Below, one piece after another: positions 1 to 8,443 of a stretch of 55,266 nt of DNA; position 1 is the stretch's first letter, and the number at the start of each line of letters is the position of its first letter. The DNA is taken from positions 1-55,266 of IMG/VR virus record IMGVR_UViG_3300008108_000110. One strand, 5' to 3'. The position numbers were made by a program, and so were the translations under genes. The stretch comes from a virus. A model generated the notes under the pieces. That model was given only the letters and a program-made list of their open reading frames with translations, did no database searches and was not told the DNA's origin.

Positions 1-50
1 TATATTGGACCAAAATTTTTCAATTTGTATGCTGATTTATTTTTGTCCAT
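1..50 (-). CDS. Partial CDS, 5' end only (runs off window)
   Basis: An ATG at position 50 lies inside the 3' end of the epimerase gene (overlap 14 nt) and an open frame runs off the left edge, giving 16 codons starting MDKNKSAYKLKNFG. The overlap style matches the rest of the glycan locus, so a further gene of the same operon probably continues outside the window. Too little is visible to name a family. Confidence 0.4.
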   Translation of the reverse strand, partial: MDKNKSAYKLKNFGPI

Positions 51-933
51 CAATCCAATCCTTTAAATTTACTTTTGGTTCCCATCCAAATACTTTTTTA
101 ATTTTAGAATTATCCGCAAGGGTAATTCTAGTTTCTCCAATTCTAGGAGAAACATATTCTACATTATCAGAAATAAATGCAGCAACCTCATTAATTGAAT
201 AATTTTTTCCAGTTCCTACATTATAAACTTCACCATAATACACATCTTCAGTGTTTGAAATTGCAGACATAATATTAGCATTTACAATATCACTAACGTG
301 AGTGAAGTCACGTCTTTGTTCTCCATCTCCAACAATAGTTAGCGATTCTCCATTTTTTCTTTGCCTTAAGAAAATACCAACAACTGGAGCGTATTGCCCC
401 CTAAGAGGTTGGCGTTCTCCATAAACATTGAAATATCTAAAACAAATAGTTTTTAACCCATACAAATTATTATACATTTTGCAGAGTTTTTCTCCACTAA
501 CTTTAGAAACGGAATAAGGATTCAAACAATCATCTGGTTGAGTTTCTACGTTTGGAAATGGATTCATTCCATATGCAGAAGAAGTAGAAGAGTATAAAAC
601 TTTTTTAACTTTTGCTTCTCTTGAGCACTGCAGTACAGTTGCAGTTCCAACAGAATTGATACTTACTGCTTCTATTGGATTAAGAATCGCAGGTTGGATA
701 CGAGCTTCTGCAGCAAGATGAAAAACATAATCTACTCCATCATAAAGTGGGCGTGTGTTTTCATAATCACGAATATCATACTTGAAATTTTTTGATTTAT
801 CGTTCCAATAAAATTGATCGTGAGCTTCCGAAAATTCATTATCAATAACAATGACCTCGTGCCCCAAATTGATCAATGCATCTACAAGATTAGATCCAAT
901 AAATCCTGCTCCTCCGGTTACCAAACTTTTCAT
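37..933 (-). CDS. NAD-dependent sugar-nucleotide epimerase/dehydratase
   Basis: Extended short-chain dehydrogenase of 298 aa. The N-terminal Rossmann motif TGGAGFIGSN is at about residues 6-15, the serine-rich catalytic strand (SSTSSAYG) near 115-122, the YSVSK pair (catalytic Tyr and Lys) near 140-144, and RYFNVYGERQPL near 166-177. This is the UDP-glucose/UDP-GlcNAc 4-epimerase (GalE/WbpP) type of sequence; substrate cannot be decided from sequence. Its ATG overlaps the stop of the preceding exostosin-like gene (ATGA), so it is translated from the same glycan operon. It would supply an epimerised UDP-sugar to the adjacent glycosyltransferases. Confidence 0.85.
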   Translation of the reverse strand: MKSLVTGGAGFIGSNLVDALINLGHEVIVIDNEFSEAHDQFYWNDKSKNFKYDIRDYENTRPLYDGVDYVFHLAAEARIQPAILNPIEAVSINSVGTATVLQCSREAKVKKVLYSSTSSAYGMNPFPNVETQPDDCLNPYSVSKVSGEKLCKMYNNLYGLKTICFRYFNVYGERQPLRGQYAPVVGIFLRQRKNGESLTIVGDGEQRRDFTHVSDIVNANIMSAISNTEDVYYGEVYNVGTGKNYSINEVAAFISDNVEYVSPRIGETRITLADNSKIKKVFGWEPKVNLKDWIDGQK

Positions 934-1736
934 AGAGTATTATTCCTAATAGATTTAATCCACCAACTAACTTTAAGTTTATCCATATTAAATGTTTTAT
1001 CAGAAAATTCTTGAAGTTTTTTATTTAAAAATTGCTCATTTACTTCTTTAAATGATTCAACTACAACAACAGGAAGATCCGTTAAACATTTACAATAGAT
1101 ATTATTCTCGACAATAGGAATTATACCATGATACATAGATTCCCACAAACGATGGGTATCAATACCATTTCCTCTTGGACAAAGAATAAATTTATGATTA
1201 TCTAATTGTGATTTATATTTCTCTAATGTTAAATTTGGTTGATCTACAGAACACCATTCATTGGTTTCAAAATGATCATAAATCCATTTTCTATCTTTAG
1301 GATAAGTTTCAACTCTATGATTAACATATAAAAGTTTTTCTGGTGATCCACTTTTCACTAAATTATCATATTTTAAAGTAATTGGACAATAATCATTTGC
1401 AAGTCCAATTGGAATTGGGATCAAATCTGGATGATCATAATCTACATTTTGTGCATACCATTTAGAGATGCATTTTGGTTTTGTTGAAAATAAGTTTTCA
1501 TCAACAGCATAATCACCTTCATGTGTTATCAATTTTATATCTTTGATTTCATCTTCATCTCCAAGAGTATCGAATAAAAGAGGAACTAAATCAATTTTAC
1601 AAAAAAGGATATTATCATCATCTAATTCAAAATTTTCATTCACATAAGTTTTATGAGTTCCGTTTTCGGGGATGGTTTCCGAAAAAATAACATCAGATTG
1701 TTTGGCAAAATTGAAACCACTTAAAAAATCATTCAT
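930..1736 (-). CDS. Exostosin-like glycosyltransferase (GT47-like)
   Basis: 268 aa. The C-terminal half contains FILCPRGNGIDTHRLWESMY followed by GIIPIV, the nucleotide-sugar binding signature of the exostosin/GT47 GT-B fold, where the conserved R and E contact the donor. The N-terminal half is not recognisable. ATG overlaps the upstream stop by ATGA and the stop overlaps the epimerase start. The role is transfer of a sugar in a glycan whose structure is unknown. Donor and acceptor are not inferable. Confidence 0.7.
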   Translation of the reverse strand: MNDFLSGFNFAKQSDVIFSETIPENGTHKTYVNENFELDDDNILFCKIDLVPLLFDTLGDEDEIKDIKLITHEGDYAVDENLFSTKPKCISKWYAQNVDYDHPDLIPIPIGLANDYCPITLKYDNLVKSGSPEKLLYVNHRVETYPKDRKWIYDHFETNEWCSVDQPNLTLEKYKSQLDNHKFILCPRGNGIDTHRLWESMYHGIIPIVENNIYCKCLTDLPVVVVESFKEVNEQFLNKKLQEFSDKTFNMDKLKVSWWIKSIRNNTL

Positions 1737-2386
1737 CGTATTCTTTCTCCTGTTTTCTCTCCACTATAAAGTGGTTCATCATTTTCATTATATCCTTGTC
1801 CAATGAAATGCATTTTATCTCTAGTTTCCATCATCCAATCTACTTCTAGAAATCCATGAATCATAGAATCCTTTTCGGCATCTTTCCAAACAATATCCTT
1901 TAAAAATATTTGATCTGATGTATAAAAATGGTGCTTTGCATAATTTTCCATAGTAGAGAGAATGCTATCATCCATTTTACCTTTCATTCCCCACATACCA
2001 GCAAGCATTGGCCAATCATAATGCGGATAATGATCCCTAATGATAGAAAACTTTTTATCGCTTTCTAACCATTCATTAACACATCTAACTTCTCTTTCGG
2101 AAAGTCTAGAATCACTATCTCTAGATAACACAATGTCATCATCATTTTGAAACATAGAATAAAATCTCCAAAATGCTCCAAATATAGATTCATCTTCGAC
2201 TTGTGCTAATTCTACATTTGGAAGTTTCAACATATCTTCAACATAATGTGTTGGAACTGTCCCATCAACAAAAATTCTACAAACCCAATCAGGAAATAAT
2301 TCTTGTGCTATTTGGGCATTTTTAATTGCACCAATAGAATACGCTGGATTATTTCCCCATACACTAATTGATATGATCTTTGCCAT
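1733..2386 (-). CDS. Putative glycosyltransferase (GT-A type, DxD)
   Basis: 217 aa. The region VLSRDSDSRLSERE near residues 86-99 supplies a DxD-like metal/nucleotide-sugar binding motif, and the N-terminus (IISISVWGNNPAYSIGAIKN) resembles small bacterial and viral GT-A transferases. A tryptophan/histidine-rich central section (YPHYDWPMLAGMWG) probably forms the acceptor side. Start and previous stop share one base (TAATG), so it is translationally coupled to the larger glycosyltransferase upstream. Family assignment below the GT-A level is not possible by eye. Confidence 0.6.
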   Translation of the reverse strand: MAKIISISVWGNNPAYSIGAIKNAQIAQELFPDWVCRIFVDGTVPTHYVEDMLKLPNVELAQVEDESIFGAFWRFYSMFQNDDDIVLSRDSDSRLSEREVRCVNEWLESDKKFSIIRDHYPHYDWPMLAGMWGMKGKMDDSILSTMENYAKHHFYTSDQIFLKDIVWKDAEKDSMIHGFLEVDWMMETRDKMHFIGQGYNENDEPLYSGEKTGERIR

Positions 2387-3765
2387 TATTGAAAATATTC
2401 AGCAAGTTTTTCTCTATCATATTTGCTACCTTTGATAAGAGCAAATGCGGTTTTCAACTCATCATCAAGAGTTCTCCAAACTTCTTGCATTTCCTTTCCA
2501 GCAACATCTTTATTGTAGTTTGTTCCTGGTGGATGGTCAATTGTATGATTATAATCACGAATTACTGGACGACCATTAACAAAACAAATAGAAGCAAGAA
2601 CAATATCCCAACCCCAACCCATTTTGTTATTTGAGAAATCCACATTTCTTGTAGTCATTTCCTGAATAACTTCTTTACGGATAAACCAAACAGTTTCATC
2701 CGTGCAAGCAACCATTTTTATATTTTCGTGGTCTGCTTGAATAGAATCAATATCAGTATTCTCTGAAGAATACCAAGTGTAATCGATATTTGGTGCATAA
2801 ATTCCAGCATCATAATAATCAAAATAGGTCCTTGCATCTTCTACAAGTTTTTCCCAATTATCATAAGAAACATCTCCTTGAACGTGCATCAGGATGTCAC
2901 CATCAAATAATTCAAGTGCTTTTCTGAATTGATCGCTGAAATATGCATCATCACCGAGATCAATCCAACCATCTCTGGTATTATTATCATCACTATTAAT
3001 AACAGTTACTTTATCGAAAATCTTAGAAAGAGATTCTTCTATAGCAAAAGTTTTATCAAATTGATTATTCCAATTAAAAATAAAAGGTTGGATGTTCATA
3101 TAATTTAGTTTAATTAAAGATTTCAGTTGATCAATTTCTTCTTTGTGTTTTGAATATGGTCTAGGGCAGTGTGCATCGATGTAAGATATATCTCGTATTG
3201 TCCAATAGACTCTATCTAGTCTATTTTTTGCCATCCCATATTCCCATTCTCTATTATACTTTACTTTATCAAAAGAACAATTATCAATCCTTTCAGTAAT
3301 GTATAACTCATCCGTATTCCATCCTAACCCTAAAGAATTGAGACGTAAAACGAATTCTTCCCAAGTTTCATCATCATTGTCTAAAGCAATTGAAGAAAGA
3401 ACTTTCCCATATGCAGAAAGATAACACATTGGATATCTTTTACCTTCGTGTGCATCAGAAGAGTATATTACAATTTGATTATCAAACTTTGGAAGTTTTG
3501 ACCAATAATAATTTTGATCAAATGGAAGCATATCAATATCAGTAGTCAAAACTATTCTATCTGGGAATAGTTTTGCTGCATATAATCTAACAATTTGAGA
3601 TTGCAAAGAAGATTCTACTCCAGGAATCAGTGGAAATTGTTCGGTTCCTATCTGTGCATAAAATGGTTCAAATCCCAAAGTTTCCCACATTTCGGAAACT
3701 AAGGGAGAAAACTCAGAATAATCTGGATTACTATCGCTAGAAAATATTGCTATTGGTTTTTGCAT
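2386..3765 (-). CDS. Two-domain putative glycosyltransferase
   Basis: 459 aa, about twice the usual single-domain length. Domain 1 (about 1-215) carries RIVLTTDIDMLPFDQN, a DxD motif in a GT-A context. Domain 2 (about 220-459) begins MNIQPFIFNWNNQFDKTFAI and contains a second possible metal site, ILMHVQGDVSYDNW, and the acceptor-type motif MGWGWDIVLA. This looks like a fusion of two transferases that could add two sugars in sequence. It overlaps the upstream gene by 16 nt. The two activities are inference from motif layout. Confidence 0.6.
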   Translation of the reverse strand: MQKPIAIFSSDSNPDYSEFSPLVSEMWETLGFEPFYAQIGTEQFPLIPGVESSLQSQIVRLYAAKLFPDRIVLTTDIDMLPFDQNYYWSKLPKFDNQIVIYSSDAHEGKRYPMCYLSAYGKVLSSIALDNDDETWEEFVLRLNSLGLGWNTDELYITERIDNCSFDKVKYNREWEYGMAKNRLDRVYWTIRDISYIDAHCPRPYSKHKEEIDQLKSLIKLNYMNIQPFIFNWNNQFDKTFAIEESLSKIFDKVTVINSDDNNTRDGWIDLGDDAYFSDQFRKALELFDGDILMHVQGDVSYDNWEKLVEDARTYFDYYDAGIYAPNIDYTWYSSENTDIDSIQADHENIKMVACTDETVWFIRKEVIQEMTTRNVDFSNNKMGWGWDIVLASICFVNGRPVIRDYNHTIDHPPGTNYNKDVAGKEMQEVWRTLDDELKTAFALIKGSKYDREKLAEYFQ

Positions 3766-4412
3766 TTTAGTTCATGAATACGATATATGGAATTTTCATC
3801 TCCTTTGTTTAAGATTCTATAATGATAATAAGACATATCTAAATCTTCAGATATATCTTCTGGATCTAAATCAATCCTTTTTGCTGAAGGATTAATTTGG
3901 ACACCCAAAACTTGAGTTACAAATTTTCCTATCATTACATCATCACACCAACCTGGCATTCTATAATTATACAATACATCTTTGTTTTTAACAATTTCTG
4001 TTACCAAGTCTTTTGAAAGAAAATATGCACTACCAGAAGCAAAATTTATTCCATTCAATTCCCCGTGACATCCACAATAAAAGTTTTCCAATGGTTTATC
4101 TTCTAAAAACTCACTGACAAGATTTAAATCAAAATATCCTGTAGAATTGCATCTGAAAACATAATCAAAATCTGACTCTAAAAATGTCTCATAAGCAGAA
4201 AGAGTTTTATATGGGCAAATATCCAAAGATTCTCTTCTATTAACATAAAAAGAATCGTTTCCATCCCAAAAAATATTATCACCCCCACCATACATAAAAA
4301 TTGTTTTTAGATTTTCTGGAGATCTAGAAGCCCAAGTTTGTTTAGCAGCAGCATCTATAGGACCATAATGACCTTCTTTACAAGCTAAAACTAAATTTAA
4401 AATTCTTTTCAT
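3750..4412 (-). CDS. GT31/fringe-like glycosyltransferase
   Basis: 220 aa. DYVFRCNSTGYFD near 82-94 sits where galactosyltransferase/fringe enzymes have their DDD motif (here degenerate), FASGSAYFLSKDLV near 125-138 matches the GxGY-type strand, and WCDDVMIGKFV near 157-167 matches the W-[ED]-DV acceptor/base motif of that superfamily. This supports a beta-1,3-galactosyl- or similar transferase. Start overlaps the previous stop (ATGA). The weak first metal motif leaves activity uncertain. Confidence 0.55.
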   Translation of the reverse strand: MKRILNLVLACKEGHYGPIDAAAKQTWASRSPENLKTIFMYGGGDNIFWDGNDSFYVNRRESLDICPYKTLSAYETFLESDFDYVFRCNSTGYFDLNLVSEFLEDKPLENFYCGCHGELNGINFASGSAYFLSKDLVTEIVKNKDVLYNYRMPGWCDDVMIGKFVTQVLGVQINPSAKRIDLDPEDISEDLDMSYYHYRILNKGDENSIYRIHELKCKNQ

Positions 4413-5116
4413 CTTGATAAAAACCTTTTTCTAATATATTCCAAATTATCTTTTTGTATATCATTCCACTTTATCAATGCATCACCATCAATACTATTTG
4501 AAATATCGATACCTTCACACTTACAAATATATCCAATTACTCTTTCAGAAAATTGTCCATGATTAAATGTTTCCGCTTTTATATTTTCCAATACTTTTTT
4601 GTTGTCTAGAAGTTTTACAAAATCGTTTGAATATATTCCCATTGTTCCAAATATTGCATAAAAGTCATTAGAAAAATATCCATTAATATCATTAACATAA
4701 TCAATTTTTTCAAAAATATCATTCATCCATTGAATATATTCTTTCTTAATATCGGAATCTACATTATTTAAAGTGTTTAATGGCGAGCTAAAATGCATAA
4801 AAACTTTAACTCTATCAAGAGAATCAATAAAACTCTGAATTGATTTTTTTAATGATACAGAGTCGTGCATTAAAACATAATAACCCTCATTAGGATACTT
4901 TTCGTATGCGTGTTTTAATGCACCTATTAATCTATATGGATTTGATACATCTAATATTTCTACGTTATCATATTCTTCTATGTCTTTATAATAAGACTTA
5001 TCTTCAGATCCAGAATCAACCAAAACAATTTTTTCTGTTGGATGAATTTCTGTTATAGACTTTATAGAATCTAATATTGGAGAACGAGAATCGTATTTAC
5101 AAGGAATTACAAACAT
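4409..5116 (-). CDS. Putative glycosyltransferase (GT2-like)
   Basis: 235 aa. The N-terminus MFVIPCKYDSR and KIVLVDSGSEDKS (about 29-41) are the first beta-strand and the VDxGSxD turn of GT2 nucleotide-diphospho-sugar transferases. YYVLMHDSVSL (about 79-89) occupies the DxD position but lacks the second Asp, so metal binding may be altered. The C-terminal part is unassigned. First gene after a 14-nt spacer from the GT9-like neighbour; same operon. Confidence 0.5.
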   Translation of the reverse strand: MFVIPCKYDSRSPILDSIKSITEIHPTEKIVLVDSGSEDKSYYKDIEEYDNVEILDVSNPYRLIGALKHAYEKYPNEGYYVLMHDSVSLKKSIQSFIDSLDRVKVFMHFSSPLNTLNNVDSDIKKEYIQWMNDIFEKIDYVNDINGYFSNDFYAIFGTMGIYSNDFVKLLDNKKVLENIKAETFNHGQFSERVIGYICKCEGIDISNSIDGDALIKWNDIQKDNLEYIRKRFLSR

Positions 5117-5130
5117 AAAAACTTAATATA

Positions 5131-5934
5131 CTAATTTTCATACCAAATAACGTTCCAGTTATCTAGTTTTGGTTTTAACAACATATTTAGATATGGATTA
5201 TTGCAGTCTGGTCCATCACACTTTCTGTGCCATTCCGTTCTTGAATACGCATGAAGATTGACTTCAACATTCTTCATAAGATTTTTTGATTGTAAATGGT
5301 AAACAAAAAGAGCAACAGAATTTTCAATCAAATGAACTTCTTTTGCATTTTCAATAACTTTTACTGTATCTACAAAATTTGAAGACAATCGATGTAAATT
5401 TACAATACATTTATTGTTAACGTATTTTTTGTTTATGTAAAATGGATCATAATCACAAATAACAGCATAATCAGATTCAAGTTTTAAAGAATCAAATAAG
5501 TCTTTTTCATCATCAACCAATCGTTCAAAATAAAAATTATCAATTCTCATTGAACGAGGGATCCCCATATGAACATAGAACTGTGATGCATTATCTGGTA
5601 TTTCCAGTTCATCTAGATCTATGTTAAGTGCTGTTCCGATTTTTCTAAGTTTATTGTAATAATTTCCATCATAATTTCCTTCGTAATAATAAATCTCTCC
5701 AACTCTAGTATCAATAATATCAAAAGAATCGTTACTTAAACATCTATCGTAATATTCTACAAATCCCAAAGGAATGACATTTTTATTATCGTGAAATAAA
5801 GACTGGACAAAAGAACCGCAAAGATCCGTTACCACAAAAACTCTTTTATATTTCTCCAAAAGAAATCTGATCATTCCATTATTAGAGATATAATCCCCAA
5901 TAGCATCATAACCAATAAAAAATATATCTTTCAT
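5131..5934 (-). CDS. Glycosyltransferase-like protein (GT9-like, uncertain)
   Basis: 267 aa. The start MKDIFFIGYDAIGDYISNNG and the following LLEKYKRVFVVTD resemble the N-terminal GT-B half of heptosyltransferases (GT9), where a G-D-x turn and helix follow the first strand. The second half has CIVNLHRLSSNFVDTVKVIE and AKEVHLIENSVALFVYHL, consistent with donor-side helices. A Cys pair (RKCDGPDC) near 238-244 is unusual. The start overlaps the GDPD-like gene stop (ATGA). The assignment is by pattern only. Confidence 0.4.
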   Translation of the reverse strand: MKDIFFIGYDAIGDYISNNGMIRFLLEKYKRVFVVTDLCGSFVQSLFHDNKNVIPLGFVEYYDRCLSNDSFDIIDTRVGEIYYYEGNYDGNYYNKLRKIGTALNIDLDELEIPDNASQFYVHMGIPRSMRIDNFYFERLVDDEKDLFDSLKLESDYAVICDYDPFYINKKYVNNKCIVNLHRLSSNFVDTVKVIENAKEVHLIENSVALFVYHLQSKNLMKNVEVNLHAYSRTEWHRKCDGPDCNNPYLNMLLKPKLDNWNVIWYEN

Positions 5935-6377
5935 ATAAAGGAAGGATAATCAGTACAAACAGCAAAAGCACCATCAAAACACGTAGTATCGGTCAATCCA
6001 ACAATATCATCCTTACCAATCAAAGGTATAATAACATTATTATCAATTTTCATAGAAAGATCGTGCAACCAAATCTTTCCAGTTGTAGTGTAAGTAAAGG
6101 GATCATTAGTATGACAAAATGAATGATATGCCCAACATTCGACTGCTGCTTCAATGTTCTTACAATGCAACCATAGATAATGTCTACGTTTATCTAACCA
6201 ATTATGGTCAACCTTATATTGAGGTTCATCGTGACCCAACCAGAGTTCACCATTAATTGAACGAACATCAATCTCTACGTGATATCCATTACCAATCGCA
6301 CAATCAATATAACTGGGACGATTTTCTTTATCTGGTATTGGACCACGAATATTTCCTCGATGAGAAATGATTATCAT
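5931..6377 (-). CDS. Glycerophosphodiester phosphodiesterase-like (PLC-like fold)
   Basis: 148 aa, much shorter than the usual 230-300 aa GDPD. The HRGN motif at residues 6-9, ENRPSYIDCAI near 18-28, EIDVR near 35-39 and LGHDEPQY near 47-54 correspond to the catalytic histidines and metal-binding E/D of the PI-PLC-like phosphodiesterase barrel. Only about half a barrel is present, so it may be a minimal version. In a glycan operon it may cleave or transfer glycerophosphate substituents; that is inference. ATGA overlaps on both sides. Confidence 0.65.
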   Translation of the reverse strand: MIIISHRGNIRGPIPDKENRPSYIDCAIGNGYHVEIDVRSINGELWLGHDEPQYKVDHNWLDKRRHYLWLHCKNIEAAVECWAYHSFCHTNDPFTYTTTGKIWLHDLSMKIDNNVIIPLIGKDDIVGLTDTTCFDGAFAVCTDYPSFI

Positions 6378-6685
6378 AGTTCTTCAATCCTCAATGCTTT
6401 ATCTTCAATAAACAAATCATAAAATGGTTTATCTGTTCGCAACTCGTGATACTTTGCGCCCCATTCAGAAAGTTGTTGGCGTGTAAGTTCGGTCCAATCA
6501 ATTTGCTTCCTAGATCCACGAGCAGTCCAATAAACTATTGTATGACCTTCATCATATAATTTATTGATTTTTTTAATATTCTCTACTATAGGTTTTGCTT
6601 TTGTATAATCGTGAGTTGTCCCAAAATCAACAGAAGTTTCCCGATGACAAATGGTTTCGTCAATATCAACATAAATGACTTTCAT
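6374..6685 (-). CDS. HAD-superfamily phosphatase-like protein
   Basis: 103 aa. YVDIDETIC at residues 5-13 is HAD motif I (DxDxT), YWTARGSR near 51-58 is motif II (T/S), and FYDLFIEDKAL near 88-98 is motif III/IV (D/K). The short length and motif spacing match capsule-biosynthesis-type HAD proteins that dephosphorylate sugar phosphates. It lies between a class II aldolase and a GDPD-like gene, with ATGA overlaps to each, so it probably acts on a sugar phosphate in the same pathway. Confidence 0.7.
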   Translation of the reverse strand: MKVIYVDIDETICHRETSVDFGTTHDYTKAKPIVENIKKINKLYDEGHTIVYWTARGSRKQIDWTELTRQQLSEWGAKYHELRTDKPFYDLFIEDKALRIEEL

Positions 6686-7347
6686 TGATACATATTTCTC
6701 CTATATTTTTCATTTGGACAAGTATCAACATCAGCAACTTCTTGTCTGGTAAAAAACTTAACTCCACCTAGAAGTTTTGCTCCGATAAAAATATCGGCAG
6801 ATTTTTCACACATTAAAGTTGCAGCGGCACAATCTTTTTTAGATGTAGATGCTGTGATTATACCATGGTTTTGAAGTAGAATCAACTTAGGAAAAAATCC
6901 TTCGTGATATACAAATTTCGATACGTGTCTCTCTATCAATTTTAATATAGGTTCTCCTGGTGGTGCATAAGGAACCACACATGATTTTGTTCCATTTCTA
7001 ACAATTTGATCTGGAAACCATCTATTATTTGCGAATTGATATAATTGTTTTGAACAAAGAATCTTTGTTGTATTCGGTGGATGTGTGTGAGCAATAAAAT
7101 TTATTTCAGGAAAAGTTCTCATAATCCAAGCGTGAAATGATGTTTCAATACTTGGTTTTTTCTGCAAAAGTTCTATTTGAACTCCTCTAACATTACATAA
7201 AGTCAAGTCTTCTTCAGATAATGTATGAAGACTTGTTCCACTTGCCTTAATCAAAAAAGTATTTTCATCTTGGCGCATAGAAACATTTCCTTCACCACAA
7301 ATAGTATAATCACTAATTTCGTGTGCTAGATCTAATATTTCAGACAT
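6682..7347 (-). CDS. Class II aldolase/adducin family protein
   Basis: 221 aa, family-typical length. GEGNVS (18-23) and ASGTSL (35-40) form the phosphate site, PSIETSFHAW (65-74) supplies the catalytic Glu, HTHP (87-90) gives two zinc-binding His, and LQNHGI near 158 gives the third. Relatives include L-fuculose-1-phosphate and L-ribulose-5-phosphate enzymes and methylthioribulose dehydratase. In this locus an aldolase for a deoxysugar phosphate is likely. Overlaps the upstream GT61-like gene by 8 nt. Confidence 0.8.
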   Translation of the reverse strand: MSEILDLAHEISDYTICGEGNVSMRQDENTFLIKASGTSLHTLSEEDLTLCNVRGVQIELLQKKPSIETSFHAWIMRTFPEINFIAHTHPPNTTKILCSKQLYQFANNRWFPDQIVRNGTKSCVVPYAPPGEPILKLIERHVSKFVYHEGFFPKLILLQNHGIITASTSKKDCAAATLMCEKSADIFIGAKLLGGVKFFTRQEVADVDTCPNEKYRRNMYQ

Positions 7348-8443
7348 CTTTAATGAAGGTTTCTAGGGTATTTAGATTTACTTTCCAAGGTGAGTTTAGA
7401 CCACCAGAAATAGAAAGAGATCCATCACTTTCAACAGTCTCTTCAACCTTCTCAACAAACTCAGTATCATTAAAATGATGAAGTTGAGTATGCATCATTG
7501 AATATTCAAAGCGAGTATTAACATCAAAAAATAGAGGACTATTAATTGAAATCACTTTTGTTTCTGGTGGTGAGAAAATTACATTACACATACCACCACC
7601 AATAGGACCAGCAACATACTTTGCAGAATTAAATAGTCCTATCTTTTCTTTCATAGTCATATTTTCGCAGAAGACTTCTTCATATCCATAAGACTTAAAG
7701 AGTTCTGCAACTTCATCTTCATTTACACAACGGCGGCGTTCGGTGTAGTTTGTACCAATATTTTCAAAGTTATTATGCAACCAAGTTCTACGCGAAATAT
7801 AAATCTTCTCTGGTCCTTGATAATCACCCTTCATACGATTAATAATATCAAATACTCCTGCGTGTGGTGGTGTATTTGAAAAACCATTATGAGTCAATGA
7901 AGATCCAACTACAACAGTATTATATAAGGTATCTGGGTTAAGAAACACAACATCTTTCTTTCTTATTCCCAAGAGTTCAAGACATTCCCAAACAAAAGGA
8001 TATAAATCATCTTTTCCTTCTGGTGGACTTACTAAAAGTTTGAGGTCTGGATGAATTTCTTTCTCATTAAAGTATGAGTAAAGATAAGGTAATGTATCAT
8101 AGATGAAGTGGTAATAGTTCGCCATATTATACACAAAATAAAATACAGGAATTGAACAAAAGTTCTTAAAGTGGAATGGATGATCTACTTCATACGTCAT
8201 CGTTTCTTCATAAACTGTACCACGCCCAAGAGACATAAACATCTCTTTTGTTGGAAGAATTAACTTATGAGTTTGATGAGAATAAATTAGTGGTTGTGGA
8301 TAATGCTTTGATAATCCAGTAAATTGGCAGGAAAAGAAATATGCAACTTCTATGCTTCTACCATTTTCGTCATTTTCTTTTATTAGTCTAGTTCTTCCAG
8401 AATTCCAATATTCAATTGGTAAAATAGTCTTTTGAGTAGTCAT
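7340..8443 (-). CDS. GT61-family glycosyltransferase
   Basis: 367 aa from the ATG at 8443 (MTTQKTILPIEYW); a longer frame would need a TTG. The NYYHFIYDTLPYL segment, the RRTW motif after KIYIS (about residue 217) and GPIGGGMCNVIFSPPE (about 281-296) are the conserved blocks of DUF563/GT61 transferases (EOGT and xylosyltransferase relatives). The GGG-N-FSPP block binds the donor. The start lies 32 nt inside the tandem nucleotidyltransferase gene, implying coupling. Donor is unknown. Confidence 0.75.
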   Translation of the reverse strand: MTTQKTILPIEYWNSGRTRLIKENDENGRSIEVAYFFSCQFTGLSKHYPQPLIYSHQTHKLILPTKEMFMSLGRGTVYEETMTYEVDHPFHFKNFCSIPVFYFVYNMANYYHFIYDTLPYLYSYFNEKEIHPDLKLLVSPPEGKDDLYPFVWECLELLGIRKKDVVFLNPDTLYNTVVVGSSLTHNGFSNTPPHAGVFDIINRMKGDYQGPEKIYISRRTWLHNNFENIGTNYTERRRCVNEDEVAELFKSYGYEEVFCENMTMKEKIGLFNSAKYVAGPIGGGMCNVIFSPPETKVISINSPLFFDVNTRFEYSMMHTQLHHFNDTEFVEKVEETVESDGSLSISGGLNSPWKVNLNTLETFIKDV

